Virus record (IMG/VR): IMGVR_UViG_3300048930_000242
Location: 89,341-153,340 of that record
DNA: 64,000 bases
Source: a virus
Strand: one strand, 5' to 3'
This document shows positions 16,142 to 24,932 of this stretch, in pieces (the stretch's first letter is position 1; every line of letters starts with the position of its first letter). The notes under the pieces were generated by a model that saw only the letters and a program-made list of their open reading frames with translations, had not been told where the DNA came from and did no database searches. A program made the translations under genes and the position numbers.

Positions 16142-17587
16142 TCAGTCGAAACTAGCCTCAAGGTCGCGGTACATTTTCACTCGAGCTCGAATCGACTCTA
16201 CATTCTGGTCAATCGCGTCTTCCAACGAATGCATCGCGCCGGCCACTCCAACAGGAAGACGCTCGACCAGATTGTTCTTGCGGAACGCAACCGGCTCTCC
16301 TTTCTCGGAGAACACGGTGGTCACAATACCGGCCTTCGACTTCTTGCTGGTCTGGCCAATAGGACTCTTGAAAACCGGATCCCAATGGTCGGAATAGATG
16401 TTGTTGGTTTTGGCCGAGCATTTCATGGCAAACGAAAAAGTGTCTCGGTCGAGCTTCTGAAGAAGTGCTCCGCCCATACCAAAGGCGATATTATCGGCAG
16501 AGAAACCATTATCATGGATCTCTTGAAGAATCTCTCCAATACTAACAGGATTAACTCCATCTCCTTGGATAATTCGGACACGGTTCAAAACCTTGAACCC
16601 TTTTGTGTTAATTGTGTAACCAAATTTCTTTGCCAAAATCCAAAGACACTGAATGACAGTCTCCTTTGGATCTCCTGAATCTGGCCGAATCACCAGAGTT
16701 CCAGGCGCAGCGAGCACCTCGTCTTTCAGCACTCCGCCCCAGATGTTCTCACAGGCGTTGAAGATGTCGTAAGAGTCCGAGACAACAGCAAAGAGTCCTC
16801 CGCCGAACTGCTTGATCATGTTCCGATAGGCGTCGACCTCGTTGTCCTTGCCCCAGGAGGTGATCGTCGAATGCTCGGCTGCCGGGATCGAGAATCCGAC
16901 CATCTCGGAATCATAGACCTCTTCGGCGAAAGCCAGAGCCTCCATCGTGTCGGTACCCATGAAGCCAACGCAAAGGTGAGCGAAGCCACCAAGTTCGGCC
17001 GACTCATGAGAACTGACGCCTCGAGCTCCGAAGTCATGGAGCATGAATGGGAGCTTAGACTTGTCGTCGCAAGTTAGGTCCATATAGTACTCGATCATCT
17101 CATAGCAGTAGTTCGAGATCGAGGCCACAGTGGACGGATACCAGATGCACCGCTGGATCAGCGTCTCGAGGAACCCAGGCAGCCAGAAGAAGTCCGGATC
17201 GGTGTTCACGACGGTGAGGATCGGAACGCCTGGGTTGACGATCGTGCCTTCCTTGACCGTATTGATCTTGACGGCGCCAAGGAGACGACCACCATACCGC
17301 TCGACCAGAGTGTTCCAACCTTCCTCGTTGAACGGCTCTCCGGCGGCTGTTACAATCCGCTTCGCCTGTTCAACATGAGCGGAAGTCACTCGAAGGCTCT
17401 CCAGGAGAGCCAGAAGGTAACGCTGTCCGACGCAGACTACTTTGGTGATTGCATCTTCTCCACTGAGCGTCTTGATCGAACGAGCCTCAATGTACTCGTA
17501 GACATAGTTGGTGTCCGGCGGATACTGGAGATAGTGACTGTGCTTATAGGCATCGGTCATGAGAATTGGGTTATTGCTGCGGTTCAT
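16142..17587 (-). CDS. nampt: Nicotinamide phosphoribosyltransferase
   Basis: 481 aa, full-length NAMPT: makes nicotinamide mononucleotide from nicotinamide and PRPP. Landmarks include HDFGARG (184-190), GFMGTDT (208-214), the catalytic His in PAAEHSTITSW (about 239) and RPDSGDP (302-308). It lies 45 bp downstream of the NMN adenylyltransferase gene, so the pair rebuilds NAD+ from nicotinamide. This is the gene content of the phage NAD+ reconstitution pathway NARP2, which counters NAD+-depleting defences; that role here is inferred. Confidence 0.95.
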   Translation of the reverse strand: MNRSNNPILMTDAYKHSHYLQYPPDTNYVYEYIEARSIKTLSGEDAITKVVCVGQRYLLALLESLRVTSAHVEQAKRIVTAAGEPFNEEGWNTLVERYGGRLLGAVKINTVKEGTIVNPGVPILTVVNTDPDFFWLPGFLETLIQRCIWYPSTVASISNYCYEMIEYYMDLTCDDKSKLPFMLHDFGARGVSSHESAELGGFAHLCVGFMGTDTMEALAFAEEVYDSEMVGFSIPAAEHSTITSWGKDNEVDAYRNMIKQFGGGLFAVVSDSYDIFNACENIWGGVLKDEVLAAPGTLVIRPDSGDPKETVIQCLWILAKKFGYTINTKGFKVLNRVRIIQGDGVNPVSIGEILQEIHDNGFSADNIAFGMGGALLQKLDRDTFSFAMKCSAKTNNIYSDHWDPVFKSPIGQTSKKSKAGIVTTVFSEKGEPVAFRKNNLVERLPVGVAGAMHSLEDAIDQNVESIRARVKMYRDLEASFD

Positions 17588-17632
17588 TGTGTTTCTCCTT
17601 TAACGTTTAACAAGGATTGGTGTTGTTATACT

Positions 17633-18574
17633 TTAGACGACTGGGTCTTTCCACATCAGGTGCCGAGAGAGCATCTCCATCAATGGACGATGATTCGGAA
17701 CCAGATCGGAATAGTTCGGCCACTTTGTCAGTTCGATGGTCTTGAGTTCGAAGAGATCGTCACCCGGCTCCATTCTGCCTTTCGGATTCCGACCGATGAA
17801 GAACAGAGTCTTGATCTTGTCGACTTCCTTCCGGTACCGCCAGTCGTCGATCAGCATCGAGCCGATGTACTCGACATGGCTAAGGATCAGACCGGTCTCT
17901 TCACGGACTTCGCGCTTGGCATCGTCCTCAAAGGAAGGAGAGTTCGGCTCGGAGAATCCTCCTGGGAAGCGCCAAAGCTCCTCGTTCTTCTTCCGACCAA
18001 GGACCAACAAACCAGACTCGTTGAAAACCGCTACATCCACCGTGGTGAACGTTGTTGGGTAGCGGTGATAGGCAGACCAAACTGCGCCGGCTCGGAACTC
18101 TGCGGTGGCCTGAGGGTTCTCAGCAATGCTTTCTCGGACCGCCGTACCGGATGGATTCTGGCGAACAATCTTCGGCTCAAGAATCTCGGTCTTGAAGTCG
18201 CCGGTGTAATGCGGAATGAACGAATCACGGGACCCGTAGAGAACGGTCTCGATGCTCGCCTGACCCATGAACTGGCGATACCTCACGATCAACTCGTCGA
18301 GATTCTTAGACCAGACATGGTCGAGCATTTCGTCTTGGATGTAGCGGTAGTTGACCCGATCGGACACGCCGATGTACTTGAAGTGATCTTCAAGCATGCG
18401 CTTACGAGATTGGAAGTCCAGAGGATTCGCCCGAGTTGCTCGGACCGAAGAGTTGCCAAGGACTACTAGAAGATGGTCGTGTTTCGAGAGGACTTCATTG
18501 AAGAGCTCGATGTGACCCGGATGAAGAGTCGGAACCTGGAAACGTCCGACAATGACGCCTAGCGAGTTGCTCAT
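17633..18574 (-). CDS. nadM: NMN adenylyltransferase / Nudix hydrolase, bifunctional
   Basis: 313 aa with two domains. N-terminal nucleotidyltransferase: GRFQVPTLHPGH (HxGH at 18-21) and a GTAVRESI motif near 143-150; it joins NMN and ATP to give NAD+. C-terminal Nudix hydrolase: box from GGFSEP to REVREETGL (205-229), likely cleaving ADP-ribose or a related dinucleotide, which would recycle NADase products. This fusion is known in phages and some bacteria (NadM-Nudix). Promoter 18625-18653 drives the two-gene NAD+ operon. Confidence 0.95.
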   Translation of the reverse strand: MSNSLGVIVGRFQVPTLHPGHIELFNEVLSKHDHLLVVLGNSSVRATRANPLDFQSRKRMLEDHFKYIGVSDRVNYRYIQDEMLDHVWSKNLDELIVRYRQFMGQASIETVLYGSRDSFIPHYTGDFKTEILEPKIVRQNPSGTAVRESIAENPQATAEFRAGAVWSAYHRYPTTFTTVDVAVFNESGLLVLGRKKNEELWRFPGGFSEPNSPSFEDDAKREVREETGLILSHVEYIGSMLIDDWRYRKEVDKIKTLFFIGRNPKGRMEPGDDLFELKTIELTKWPNYSDLVPNHRPLMEMLSRHLMWKDPVV

Positions 18575-18624
18575 TTTTCACTCCTTCTTGGCGGTCAACG
18601 ATTACACCGCTTTTGTTAGGAACC

Positions 18625-18653
18625 ATTCTATCAGCTAGGCAGGCACTTGTCCA
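18625..18653 (-). promoter_or_regulatory. Sigma70-type promoter inside a hairpin
   Basis: TGGACA, 17 bp, TAGAAT. A 12-bp inverted repeat (18628-18667, arms CTATCAGCTAGG) encloses the -35 and spacer. Drives the NAD+ operon and may end the upstream virion gene. Confidence 0.85.
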
Positions 18654-18688
18654 TACCTAGCTGATAGTGTTTACAACATTGTTACAAC

Positions 18689-19324
18689 TTACCGAGTACC
18701 GACTGGCTCGTAGCCTTCAGCAAACAAGAAGTCAGCATTTCCGATCAACGCGACCGATGGGGCTGGAGTCGTGTAGGTCGAAGCACCAGTGCGGCTAAGG
18801 ACTTCCAGACCGTCCAAGAAATAGCTTCCCTTCACGAAGGTATCGGTTCCGTTGGAGCCAGAATACTCTGCGTAGGCGAAACCATCGGCGTCATGGAGCT
18901 TGTCATTCGAGAACTGGCAGTCAAAGGTGATGTCGTTGCGCTTGGTAATGTAACGACCGGTCTTGACGCCGTTCACATAGAAAGCCTGGTCCGGCGTGTA
19001 GGCATAGGTGAAGCCAGCGGTTCCGTCAGTCAATTCAGCTTCGGCTGGATTACGGAGAGCCGCGCCGGTTGCGAAACCAGCAGCTGGGGTAGCCGCATGA
19101 GTGGTTCCGGCCGTGGTGCACTCGTAGACGTGATAGATCGCGGTGGCGCCGTCTGCCAAGACCTTGATGACTAGGTCACCGAGTTCATAGGCGGTGTTGC
19201 GTGCTAGTTCACGAGCCTTGCCACAAGCAATGTATGCTGGACGGGCACCGGCGTCGTAGTGAAGACGGCCCTGGGTGTCCAGGTGGAAAATGCCGTCACG
19301 GTTGGTGTGCTTGGTTTGTGCCAT
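18689..19324 (-). CDS. Probable virion protein
   Basis: 211 aa, beta-rich, low in charge, rich in Thr, Ala, Gly and aromatic residues (GFTYAYTPDQAFYVNGVKTG). N-terminal QTKHTNRDGIFHLDTQGRLHY. The composition suits a capsid decoration or fibre protein. Unlike the neighbours it has a late-type motif upstream (19368-19374, GAATAGATAAGG), about 45 bp before the ATG, and a hairpin after the stop. No exact family recognised. Confidence 0.65.
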   Translation of the reverse strand: MAQTKHTNRDGIFHLDTQGRLHYDAGARPAYIACGKARELARNTAYELGDLVIKVLADGATAIYHVYECTTAGTTHAATPAAGFATGAALRNPAEAELTDGTAGFTYAYTPDQAFYVNGVKTGRYITKRNDITFDCQFSNDKLHDADGFAYAEYSGSNGTDTFVKGSYFLDGLEVLSRTGASTYTTPAPSVALIGNADFLFAEGYEPVGTR

Positions 19325-19367
19325 TTTAGTTCCTCAGTTTGTGGTCAGAGATCGAGCTTTGTAGCCT

Positions 19368-19374
19368 TATCTAT
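19368..19374 (-). promoter_or_regulatory. Late-promoter-like motif ATAGATA
   Basis: GAATAGATAAGG upstream of the probable virion gene; same form as the copies at 20648, 31877 and 32676. Confidence 0.5.
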
Positions 19375-19742
19375 TCGTTTATGACTTCTCGGATAATCCG
19401 AATCATTCTGGTTACGGACTCCGGAGTGTCAGCCAAATCATCGTATTGCCCCATATGATAGATCAGGCCATTGATTTCGGCTTCTTGAAAATCATGGAAC
19501 TTCTCGATCTCACGGTACCAGAAGCTGACTTTCACTTCTTCCAGGATTTCATAGGTCCAAGCATATTGGTCAAGTCTACAAAATCGACCTTTCGAAAGAA
19601 ACCGAATCACTCTGCGAATCCATTCATGCTTCTTATAGGATTCGCGGAACTCATTCACGAGTTGTGTGATACAGTTTTGCTTATAGATCCGATTCTGGAT
19701 CTTCAGCACTTCTAAGTCTTTTTTGGTTTCCCAAGCTTTCAT
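19371..19742 (-). CDS. Hypothetical protein (123 aa)
   Basis: Start at MKAWETKKDLEVL, since the upstream extension would lie inside the 51-aa membrane gene. Helical, charged, rich in Trp, Tyr and Phe. The two genes overlap by 62 bp. Its 3' end contains part of the late motif that serves the next gene. No family recognised. Confidence 0.6.
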   Translation of the reverse strand: MKAWETKKDLEVLKIQNRIYKQNCITQLVNEFRESYKKHEWIRRVIRFLSKGRFCRLDQYAWTYEILEEVKVSFWYREIEKFHDFQEAEINGLIYHMGQYDDLADTPESVTRMIRIIREVINE

Positions 19743-19836
19743 TATGCATGGCCTCAAAATAGATTCTGGCGAAAGAAAATAGGCCAAGTACGGCCAAAAC
19801 AATCAAGAGAAACATAATAAACAACCACGTGATCAT
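19681..19836 (-). CDS. Small membrane protein (51 aa)
   Basis: Single N-terminal transmembrane helix (LFIMFLLIVLAVLGLFSF) followed by a polar tail. The ATG overlaps the stop of the upstream 70-aa gene as ATGA, which supports translation. Function unknown. Confidence 0.6.
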   Translation of the reverse strand: MITWLFIMFLLIVLAVLGLFSFARIYFEAMHNESLGNQKRLRSAEDPESDL

Positions 19837-20045
19837 GCCGAAATCAGGTGACTGCTATCCCAAAGTTTGAATCCGCAGATTGGTGTGTCGAGCAGACACG
19901 TGTTTGGATGGCCTTGCGCTTCGTCGTATCCAACGACGGTTGCCACCTTTCCATCCGGCTTGACCGGAAACTGGCCCTTGGCCCCGATGGCCGCTCCATC
20001 GCGGACCTTCACTTTGGCTCCGATAGGAAACCGTTGAATGTTCAT
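19833..20045 (-). CDS. Small SH3/KOW-like protein (70 aa)
   Basis: Beta-rich; FPIGAKVKVRDGAAIGAKGQF and KVATVVGYD look like the strands of a small SH3-like or KOW-type barrel. No closer assignment. Coupled by ATGA to both neighbours. Confidence 0.6.
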   Translation of the reverse strand: MNIQRFPIGAKVKVRDGAAIGAKGQFPVKPDGKVATVVGYDEAQGHPNTCLLDTPICGFKLWDSSHLISA

Positions 20046-20281
20046 TCTGTGACTCTCCTTACATTATCAGTTGCTGAATTCTTGAAATCGCTTTCGTACC
20101 ATCCCTTTCCCTTCAGCCGAAACTCCGGAGCGGTCAAAATGGTCTTCTCCAGAAGGCAGATCTTTTCAACCTGATCCGTCTGGAGACATTCCGAAGGCAT
20201 CCGATCTTCGGCCGCCGAAATAGAAAGGAACTTCTCTGTCACTAGCCCGCATTTCGGGCACACATAATCAAATGTCGGCAT
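20042..20281 (-). CDS. FmdB-type zinc-ribbon protein
   Basis: 79 aa. MPTFDYVCPKCGLVTEKFLS is the FmdB-like zinc-ribbon opening (Y.C..CG...E.F.S); a second Cys pair is reduced to single Cys residues (ECL, ICLL). Such proteins are regulatory or unknown. Coupled to the exported protein upstream by TAATG. Confidence 0.7.
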   Translation of the reverse strand: MPTFDYVCPKCGLVTEKFLSISAAEDRMPSECLQTDQVEKICLLEKTILTAPEFRLKGKGWYESDFKNSATDNVRRVTE

Positions 20282-20619
20282 TACTTGACCTCGATTCTCT
20301 TGGAGACGGAACAGAGAGTGTTTGGCTCCACTGGAACCAACTCATAGGATTTCCGGTCATCAGAGAAGAACAATGTGAAAACCACATCGCCGTTATCAGA
20401 TGAAGTTGTGAAGTCCAGAATATCATAGCGTGTATACACCGTCTTGTAGTTGCCATCCTTGTCGGTTGCGACGCACTTCATGTCGAAGACGACGTCTGGC
20501 TCCTTGTTAGAGGACTGGCTGATTGCTGGCTGAGTTGCAACCCAAAGCCCGGCGGCCAGAAAGAACGCACCGACCATAATGGATAGGCGCTTGGTCAAAG
20601 GATTTGAGTTTACCTTCAT
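20281..20619 (-). CDS. Exported hypothetical protein
   Basis: 112 aa. Basic N-terminus and hydrophobic core (RLSIMVGAFFLAAGLWVATQ) form a signal peptide, with likely cleavage near AIS-QSS. The mature part is beta-rich with two Cys. Periplasmic or envelope location inferred. A late-type motif (20648-20654) lies 29 bp before the start. Confidence 0.65.
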   Translation of the reverse strand: MKVNSNPLTKRLSIMVGAFFLAAGLWVATQPAISQSSNKEPDVVFDMKCVATDKDGNYKTVYTRYDILDFTTSSDNGDVVFTLFFSDDRKSYELVPVEPNTLCSVSKRIEVK

Positions 20620-20647
20620 TGCTACTTTCCTTGTTGTTTCTAATGGT

Positions 20648-20654
20648 TATCTAT
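20648..20654 (-). promoter_or_regulatory. Late-promoter-like motif ATAGATA
   Basis: GAATAGATAACC directly after the topoisomerase subunit stop, upstream of the exported protein operon. Confidence 0.45.
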
Positions 20655-22004
20655 TCAGGCTATCTTTGCGAGATCGGCGGCGAACTCTTTCTCCGGCTTC
20701 AAACCAGAAATCCGCTTGATCTCCTTCTCGAGCTCCTTGATTTTCTTCTCGGTCTCTTGGAGGACTTCGTTGGTGAACTGGTAGACCGGAAGGTTCACCA
20801 GTCGATCCATGTTGGACTCGATTTCCTCGGTCTGGAATCCTTCACTTCGGAGAGTTCCACCGAATTGATCACGAAGTTTAGCCTTTGTGGTCCGCAGATT
20901 GAAGTAATCATGCGGACTAAGTCCGACAGCCTCTACCAAACGGCGCTTCATTTTCAAGAAAATGAAGTCTTGATTAAGTGCCGCTAGTTCCCTTGCAAAT
21001 CGCTTTGGGTATACGGTCAGACGGTACTGAACGAAATCCCATACAAGTGAACCTATGGTCGGGTAGGTATTGACCTTGCCGTCCGGACTGATGACCACGA
21101 TATTCTCGGTCATCTTGACTACAAGCTTCAGATCGGCCAGAATCTGGCCGTCGTCCTTCTTCTCCAGAGAGGACGGAACCTTCAAGGAGAAGCGGAAGCG
21201 GCCGCCGGAGGTCTCGTCGGTGTAGTCATTGATGACACCCTTCTCGATCAACTTCTCGAGCTTCTCGATGTAGCCTTCACGGTCATAGCCGTATGGCAGT
21301 TCAGTCACAATGATCCGCTTCTTGTCTCGCTCGATCTTGCCGGAGACAATCCATGAAGTCCGGCCGTTCTCTTCAAACGGTTTCACCGATCCGAAGAACT
21401 GCGGAAACGAAGGCTTGATATGAGTCGCCCTGGCCTTCTCTTCCGAGAGTCCGCCAAGGATCTCCAAGACGAAGTCCTTGATCGAGGAGATGGACCGTGG
21501 GAAGATGTCGGTGGCGAAGCCGACGGCCATGCCCGACGCGCCATTGATCGCCACGACAGGAAGGATCGGGAGGAAGAAAGATGGCTCGTTGCCGTCCGGA
21601 GACTGGCGACAGTCCTCGGAGTCCAAGAAGATCGGCAATGCGGCCGGATTGACTCGGACCGAAGTGTATCGAGCGGCTGCTGGGACCTGGACGATCCTGG
21701 AGCCGAAGTTGCCTTCACCCTCTAGAAGCGGAAGGTTGTTGGCCCATGGAGCGGCCATCAAAGATGCGGCGTCTTGGAGTGAGGAATCGCCGTGGTGGTA
21801 GTCGGCCTCGACAATCACCTGACCGCAGAGAGCAGCGGTCTTGGTGAACTTCTTGGCGTGGTTCGTTGCGGTCCAGAAGATCTTCCGTTGGGAAGGCTTC
21901 ATCCCATCAATCAATGATGGGATGGCTCGTGAGAAAACCACATACCGGGCGTAATCCCGGTGCGGTCCATTGATGAGATCAGTGATTGTGGTCAAACGAA
22001 CCAT
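20655..22004 (-). CDS. DNA topoisomerase II medium subunit (gp52-like)
   Basis: 449 aa, T4 gp52/GyrA-type cleavage subunit. The catalytic Tyr is in AARYTSVRVNP (about residue 113), after YHHGDSSLQDAASLMA and LLEGEGNFGSR, which are conserved in type IIA enzymes. The C-terminus is a coiled coil (ETEKKIKELEKEIKRI). It pairs with the ATPase subunit at 23058. Start overlaps the small membrane gene upstream by 13 bp. Confidence 0.93.
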   Translation of the reverse strand: MVRLTTITDLINGPHRDYARYVVFSRAIPSLIDGMKPSQRKIFWTATNHAKKFTKTAALCGQVIVEADYHHGDSSLQDAASLMAAPWANNLPLLEGEGNFGSRIVQVPAAARYTSVRVNPAALPIFLDSEDCRQSPDGNEPSFFLPILPVVAINGASGMAVGFATDIFPRSISSIKDFVLEILGGLSEEKARATHIKPSFPQFFGSVKPFEENGRTSWIVSGKIERDKKRIIVTELPYGYDREGYIEKLEKLIEKGVINDYTDETSGGRFRFSLKVPSSLEKKDDGQILADLKLVVKMTENIVVISPDGKVNTYPTIGSLVWDFVQYRLTVYPKRFARELAALNQDFIFLKMKRRLVEAVGLSPHDYFNLRTTKAKLRDQFGGTLRSEGFQTEEIESNMDRLVNLPVYQFTNEVLQETEKKIKELEKEIKRISGLKPEKEFAADLAKIA

Positions 22005-22147
22005 CCCATGATGGCGCCAAGCGGCGCGATGAAGATTCCAACCACTCGGAGGATCGTCTCACCGTCGAGGATGAACGGACTCTCGGTGGCGAGCTTGTAA
22101 ATGTTCATGATCCAACCGATGCCGGCCAGGATAAGAAAAGCGAACAT
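21992..22147 (-). CDS. Small membrane protein, start region possibly frameshifted
   Basis: From the ATG at 22145-22147 the frame gives 51 aa with two hydrophobic helices (FAFLILAGIGWIMNIYKL and VVGIFIAPLGAIMGWFV). The same frame continues upstream as NESIQRSWNFGTSTLLG, a natural-looking N-terminus, but has no start codon. The ATG with a good GGAG site (22195-22197) is one base out of frame. Either a one-base change has broken the start or a weak internal start is used. Confidence 0.5.
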   Translation of the reverse strand: MFAFLILAGIGWIMNIYKLATESPFILDGETILRVVGIFIAPLGAIMGWFV

Positions 22148-22209
22148 GCCAAGCAAAGTAGAAGTTCCGAAATTCCACGACCGCTGGATCGACTCATTGT
22201 GTTCTCCTT

Positions 22210-22455
22210 TTAGATTTCTTGTGAGGCCAAAAAGGCCAGGTGTTCAACTTCGGCTTCTGTTGGAGCGAAAAGCAGAACTCGCTTCCCATTGATTTCGTCC
22301 TCGAACGGATCATGGGTGCAATACACTTGCCCATAGGCCTTGACCAATTTCCGAATGAACCTCTTATCGGTCTCCGGAGAAACTGAATCTGGAGAGTGAT
22401 CTTCGAAAAGTCGTTCCAACGAGTGCTTCCATTTGACTCTGTTGAGGAAGATCAT
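22210..22455 (-). CDS. Hypothetical protein (81 aa)
   Basis: Start at MIFLNRVKWKHSLERLFED, overlapping the upstream 31-aa membrane gene as ATGA. Mixed helical, with VYCTHDPFEDEINGKRVLLF. No family recognised. Confidence 0.6.
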   Translation of the reverse strand: MIFLNRVKWKHSLERLFEDHSPDSVSPETDKRFIRKLVKAYGQVYCTHDPFEDEINGKRVLLFAPTEAEVEHLAFLASQEI

Positions 22456-22547
22456 ACGCACCTCACCATAGCGAAGATGACGCAGAGAACGGCGATCACG
22501 ATGATCACATTGTCCATCTTGTTCGAGAGTTCGGGTTGGATTTTCAT
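22452..22547 (-). CDS. Very small membrane protein (31 aa)
   Basis: MKIQPELSNKMDNVIIVIAV followed by LCVIFAMVRCV: one transmembrane helix. GGAG lies 8 bp before the ATG and the stop overlaps the next ATG. First gene after promoter 22572-22600. Function unknown. Confidence 0.55.
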   Translation of the reverse strand: MKIQPELSNKMDNVIIVIAVLCVIFAMVRCV

Positions 22548-22571
22548 GCCATTTCTCCAGTTGGTAGATGA

Positions 22572-22600
22572 ATTTTACCACAAAGAAGAGCGGATGTCCA
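22572..22600 (-). promoter_or_regulatory. Sigma70-type phage promoter
   Basis: TGGACA, 17 bp, TAAAAT, with the GTTTACAATTCAGTGT block upstream. Confidence 0.85.
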
Positions 22601-22620
22601 ACACTGAATTGTAAACAATG

Positions 22621-23046
22621 TTACTTCGAGACCCATGGACACTCGACGAAGCACAGGTTTGGACGAGTCACTTTGATCGTCTCTTGAGTTCCATATGGAC
22701 TGAAGCTCGCGGTCTTCATTGGACCAAACACCGTGTCTAATTCCTTCGCTATTACTGCGAATTGCTGTGGGTCATCTTCAAAGATGGTTTCGATTTGGTG
22801 ACCAGACTGAAGCAGCTGGAGAATCGTCTTGGCCTTGTGCCGGCCGGAGTCTTCACGCGTTCGCCCTTGGCTTTTGAGTTTCATGTTGAAGTAGATCGGA
22901 GGCCAATTCGCCGGCTCGCCGAGAAGATTCTGTAGCTTGTTGTAGACGATTTCGCACTCGTCGAACCCTCGGCCTGTGATGATCACATCGAAGGCCGTCG
23001 GACAAAGTCCGATAGACACCACACCATCAAAGTCAAACACGTTCAT
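22621..23046 (-). CDS. HAD-like hydrolase
   Basis: 141 aa. The N-terminal VFDFDGVVS is HAD motif I (DxD at residues 5 and 7), TGRGFDE is motif II and FEDDPQQFA is the acidic motif IV. The size suits a small capless HAD phosphatase; the substrate is unknown. A polynucleotide-phosphatase role is possible in a phage with two RNA ligases but is not shown by the sequence. Confidence 0.75.
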   Translation of the reverse strand: MNVFDFDGVVSIGLCPTAFDVIITGRGFDECEIVYNKLQNLLGEPANWPPIYFNMKLKSQGRTREDSGRHKAKTILQLLQSGHQIETIFEDDPQQFAVIAKELDTVFGPMKTASFSPYGTQETIKVTRPNLCFVECPWVSK

Positions 23047-23057
23047 TCATAGTCTCC

Positions 23058-24932
23058 TTAGGACAACCAAACTTTCCGAGCGTCGGCCGAAGGCCCAAAG
23101 GCGATCATCAAGGACTTCTCGGCATCTTCATCTTTCTCGATCTTGGTCCAGCGCGGATTGCGGATCATCTCGGCGTAATCGGTCTCATTCATCGAACCAA
23201 GACCTTTCAGGTAGGTCGCCTTGGCCTTGGCCGGAATCGCCTTCAGAGCCTCCTCATCTTGGCCGTAGATGAAGCCAACCTTGGTTCCGTCGGTCCATCG
23301 GTAAGAAGGCGGCTCCACAGCCCAGAGGTGACCACCGGCAACCAGGTTAGGCCAGAGGCGCATGAAGAGGTTCACCAGAAGAGCCTTGATCGAGGCACCG
23401 TCATGATCGGCGTCGGCCATGATTGCGATTCGTCCGTACTCCAGGTCCTTTGGATCGACTTCCTCTCCAGGGCGGATCCCGAGCACGGCGGCGATCTCCT
23501 TAACCTCCTTGTTCTCGAAGATCTCGTTCAGAGTCATCCCGTGAGCGTTGATGATCTTTCCGCGGAGCGGAAAGCCACCATGCCGCTGAGGATCACGGAC
23601 GTTCGAGAGCTGGCCGATTGCCGAGTCGCCTTCTGTCAAGAAGAGGATTCGCTGAGCCGGATCAGGATGGTTGGCCGGAAGATGCTTGGCCACTCGGAGT
23701 TTCTTCATGTCCTTGCCAAGGCGCTTCACCTCGGCTCGCTCCTTCGCTTCCTTCTTCAGGATGAAGGCCTCGACGATCTGGTCGCAGATATGAGACGAGC
23801 CGATCATCTTCTTGGCAACAGCCTCTCCGTCGAAGTCCTTGATCAGATGAGTCCAAGAACCCGGCGGAGAGCTCAGGTACTCCTTGGTCTGTGACCGGAA
23901 CTGAGGATCGACCACACCATCGAGCATCACAACGAAACAAGTCTTCGCTCGGATGTCGTTCGGCTTGATGTCGACCTTGTGTTTCTTGGACAGCTTGGCG
24001 GCGACCACATCGATGATCTTGTTGCGGACGTACTCCAGATGAGTGCCGCCTTCGTAGGTGTCAATTCCGTTCACGAAGCTCAGGTTGATGTTGTCATCCG
24101 ATGAGAGGATCGCCAGGCGAAGGTTCTCGTACTCGAAGACCAGTGGGTCTGGACCGATTCCACAAAGAGGACTCGAAGAGATCGCTCCGGCGTACCGCTT
24201 GAAGGTTCGGCTCTGGACAACCAGGCCGTCCAACTTGAACGTGATGGCTGGGAAGCATGCCGCCAGGTCGAAGATTCGACGCCGAATGATCCGGACCGCG
24301 GTCTCCACGCTGTCAAGGTCAAAGATCGAACGATCCGGCATATATGAGATCTTGGTGTATGGGTCGCCTTTCTTCGGAGACAAGGCGCGCTTCCTCTGGA
24401 TTCCACGACAAGACTTGAGGCTGTAGAAAAGCTCGCCGTCCTCGATCTCTGCCTGGAAGTCCTCGGACAAGATGTTGACCAATGTAACGCCAAGGCCGTG
24501 AGTTCCGATAGAGACCGCACGGTCGGCATCGAAGTTGCTGCCGGCTCGGAGGTGCTGAAGAGCCAGGTCGGCCATCAGATGCTCTGAGTCCTTGGCCTTC
24601 CGCAATGGAATGCCGCGGCCATTGTCCCGAACGGTGAACCGGTAGTTGCCGAAGTCCTTCTCGGTGTTTACCCAGATGGTAAAGGTTCCGCCTTTGGCCG
24701 ACTTATGGCCAAGTCGATAGGACTCATCGATGGCATTCGAGACAACCTCGTCGAAGAGCTTCACCAGCGCCGGCGAGTACGAAACCTCTTCCCACTTCAG
24801 CTCCGGAAGGTTCTTGCTCTCGTCCAAGACCCAACAGGTCTTCACCTGCGGCGCAACTGCGCCGACATACATTGAACTACGTAACCTGACATGTTCAATA
24901 TCAGTTAATGCTACAATGTTATTGTCGTTCAT
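23058..24932 (-). CDS. DNA topoisomerase II large subunit (gp39-like)
   Basis: 624 aa, GyrB/T4 gp39-60-type ATPase subunit. GHKL fold: NAIDES (66-71), DNGRGIP (103-109), GTHGLG (143-148). TOPRIM: FLTEGDSAIG and MADADHDGASIK in the last third. In T4 this protein is split in two genes; here it is one. Its first 14 bases overlap the end of a homing endonuclease gene. Confidence 0.93.
   Translation of the reverse strand: MNDNNIVALTDIEHVRLRSSMYVGAVAPQVKTCWVLDESKNLPELKWEEVSYSPALVKLFDEVVSNAIDESYRLGHKSAKGGTFTIWVNTEKDFGNYRFTVRDNGRGIPLRKAKDSEHLMADLALQHLRAGSNFDADRAVSIGTHGLGVTLVNILSEDFQAEIEDGELFYSLKSCRGIQRKRALSPKKGDPYTKISYMPDRSIFDLDSVETAVRIIRRRIFDLAACFPAITFKLDGLVVQSRTFKRYAGAISSSPLCGIGPDPLVFEYENLRLAILSSDDNINLSFVNGIDTYEGGTHLEYVRNKIIDVVAAKLSKKHKVDIKPNDIRAKTCFVVMLDGVVDPQFRSQTKEYLSSPPGSWTHLIKDFDGEAVAKKMIGSSHICDQIVEAFILKKEAKERAEVKRLGKDMKKLRVAKHLPANHPDPAQRILFLTEGDSAIGQLSNVRDPQRHGGFPLRGKIINAHGMTLNEIFENKEVKEIAAVLGIRPGEEVDPKDLEYGRIAIMADADHDGASIKALLVNLFMRLWPNLVAGGHLWAVEPPSYRWTDGTKVGFIYGQDEEALKAIPAKAKATYLKGLGSMNETDYAEMIRNPRWTKIEKDEDAEKSLMIAFGPSADARKVWLS

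Noticed and set aside
17375-18469. 364-codon plus-strand frame
   Set aside because: Antisense to NadM-Nudix and NAMPT, both with clear motifs.
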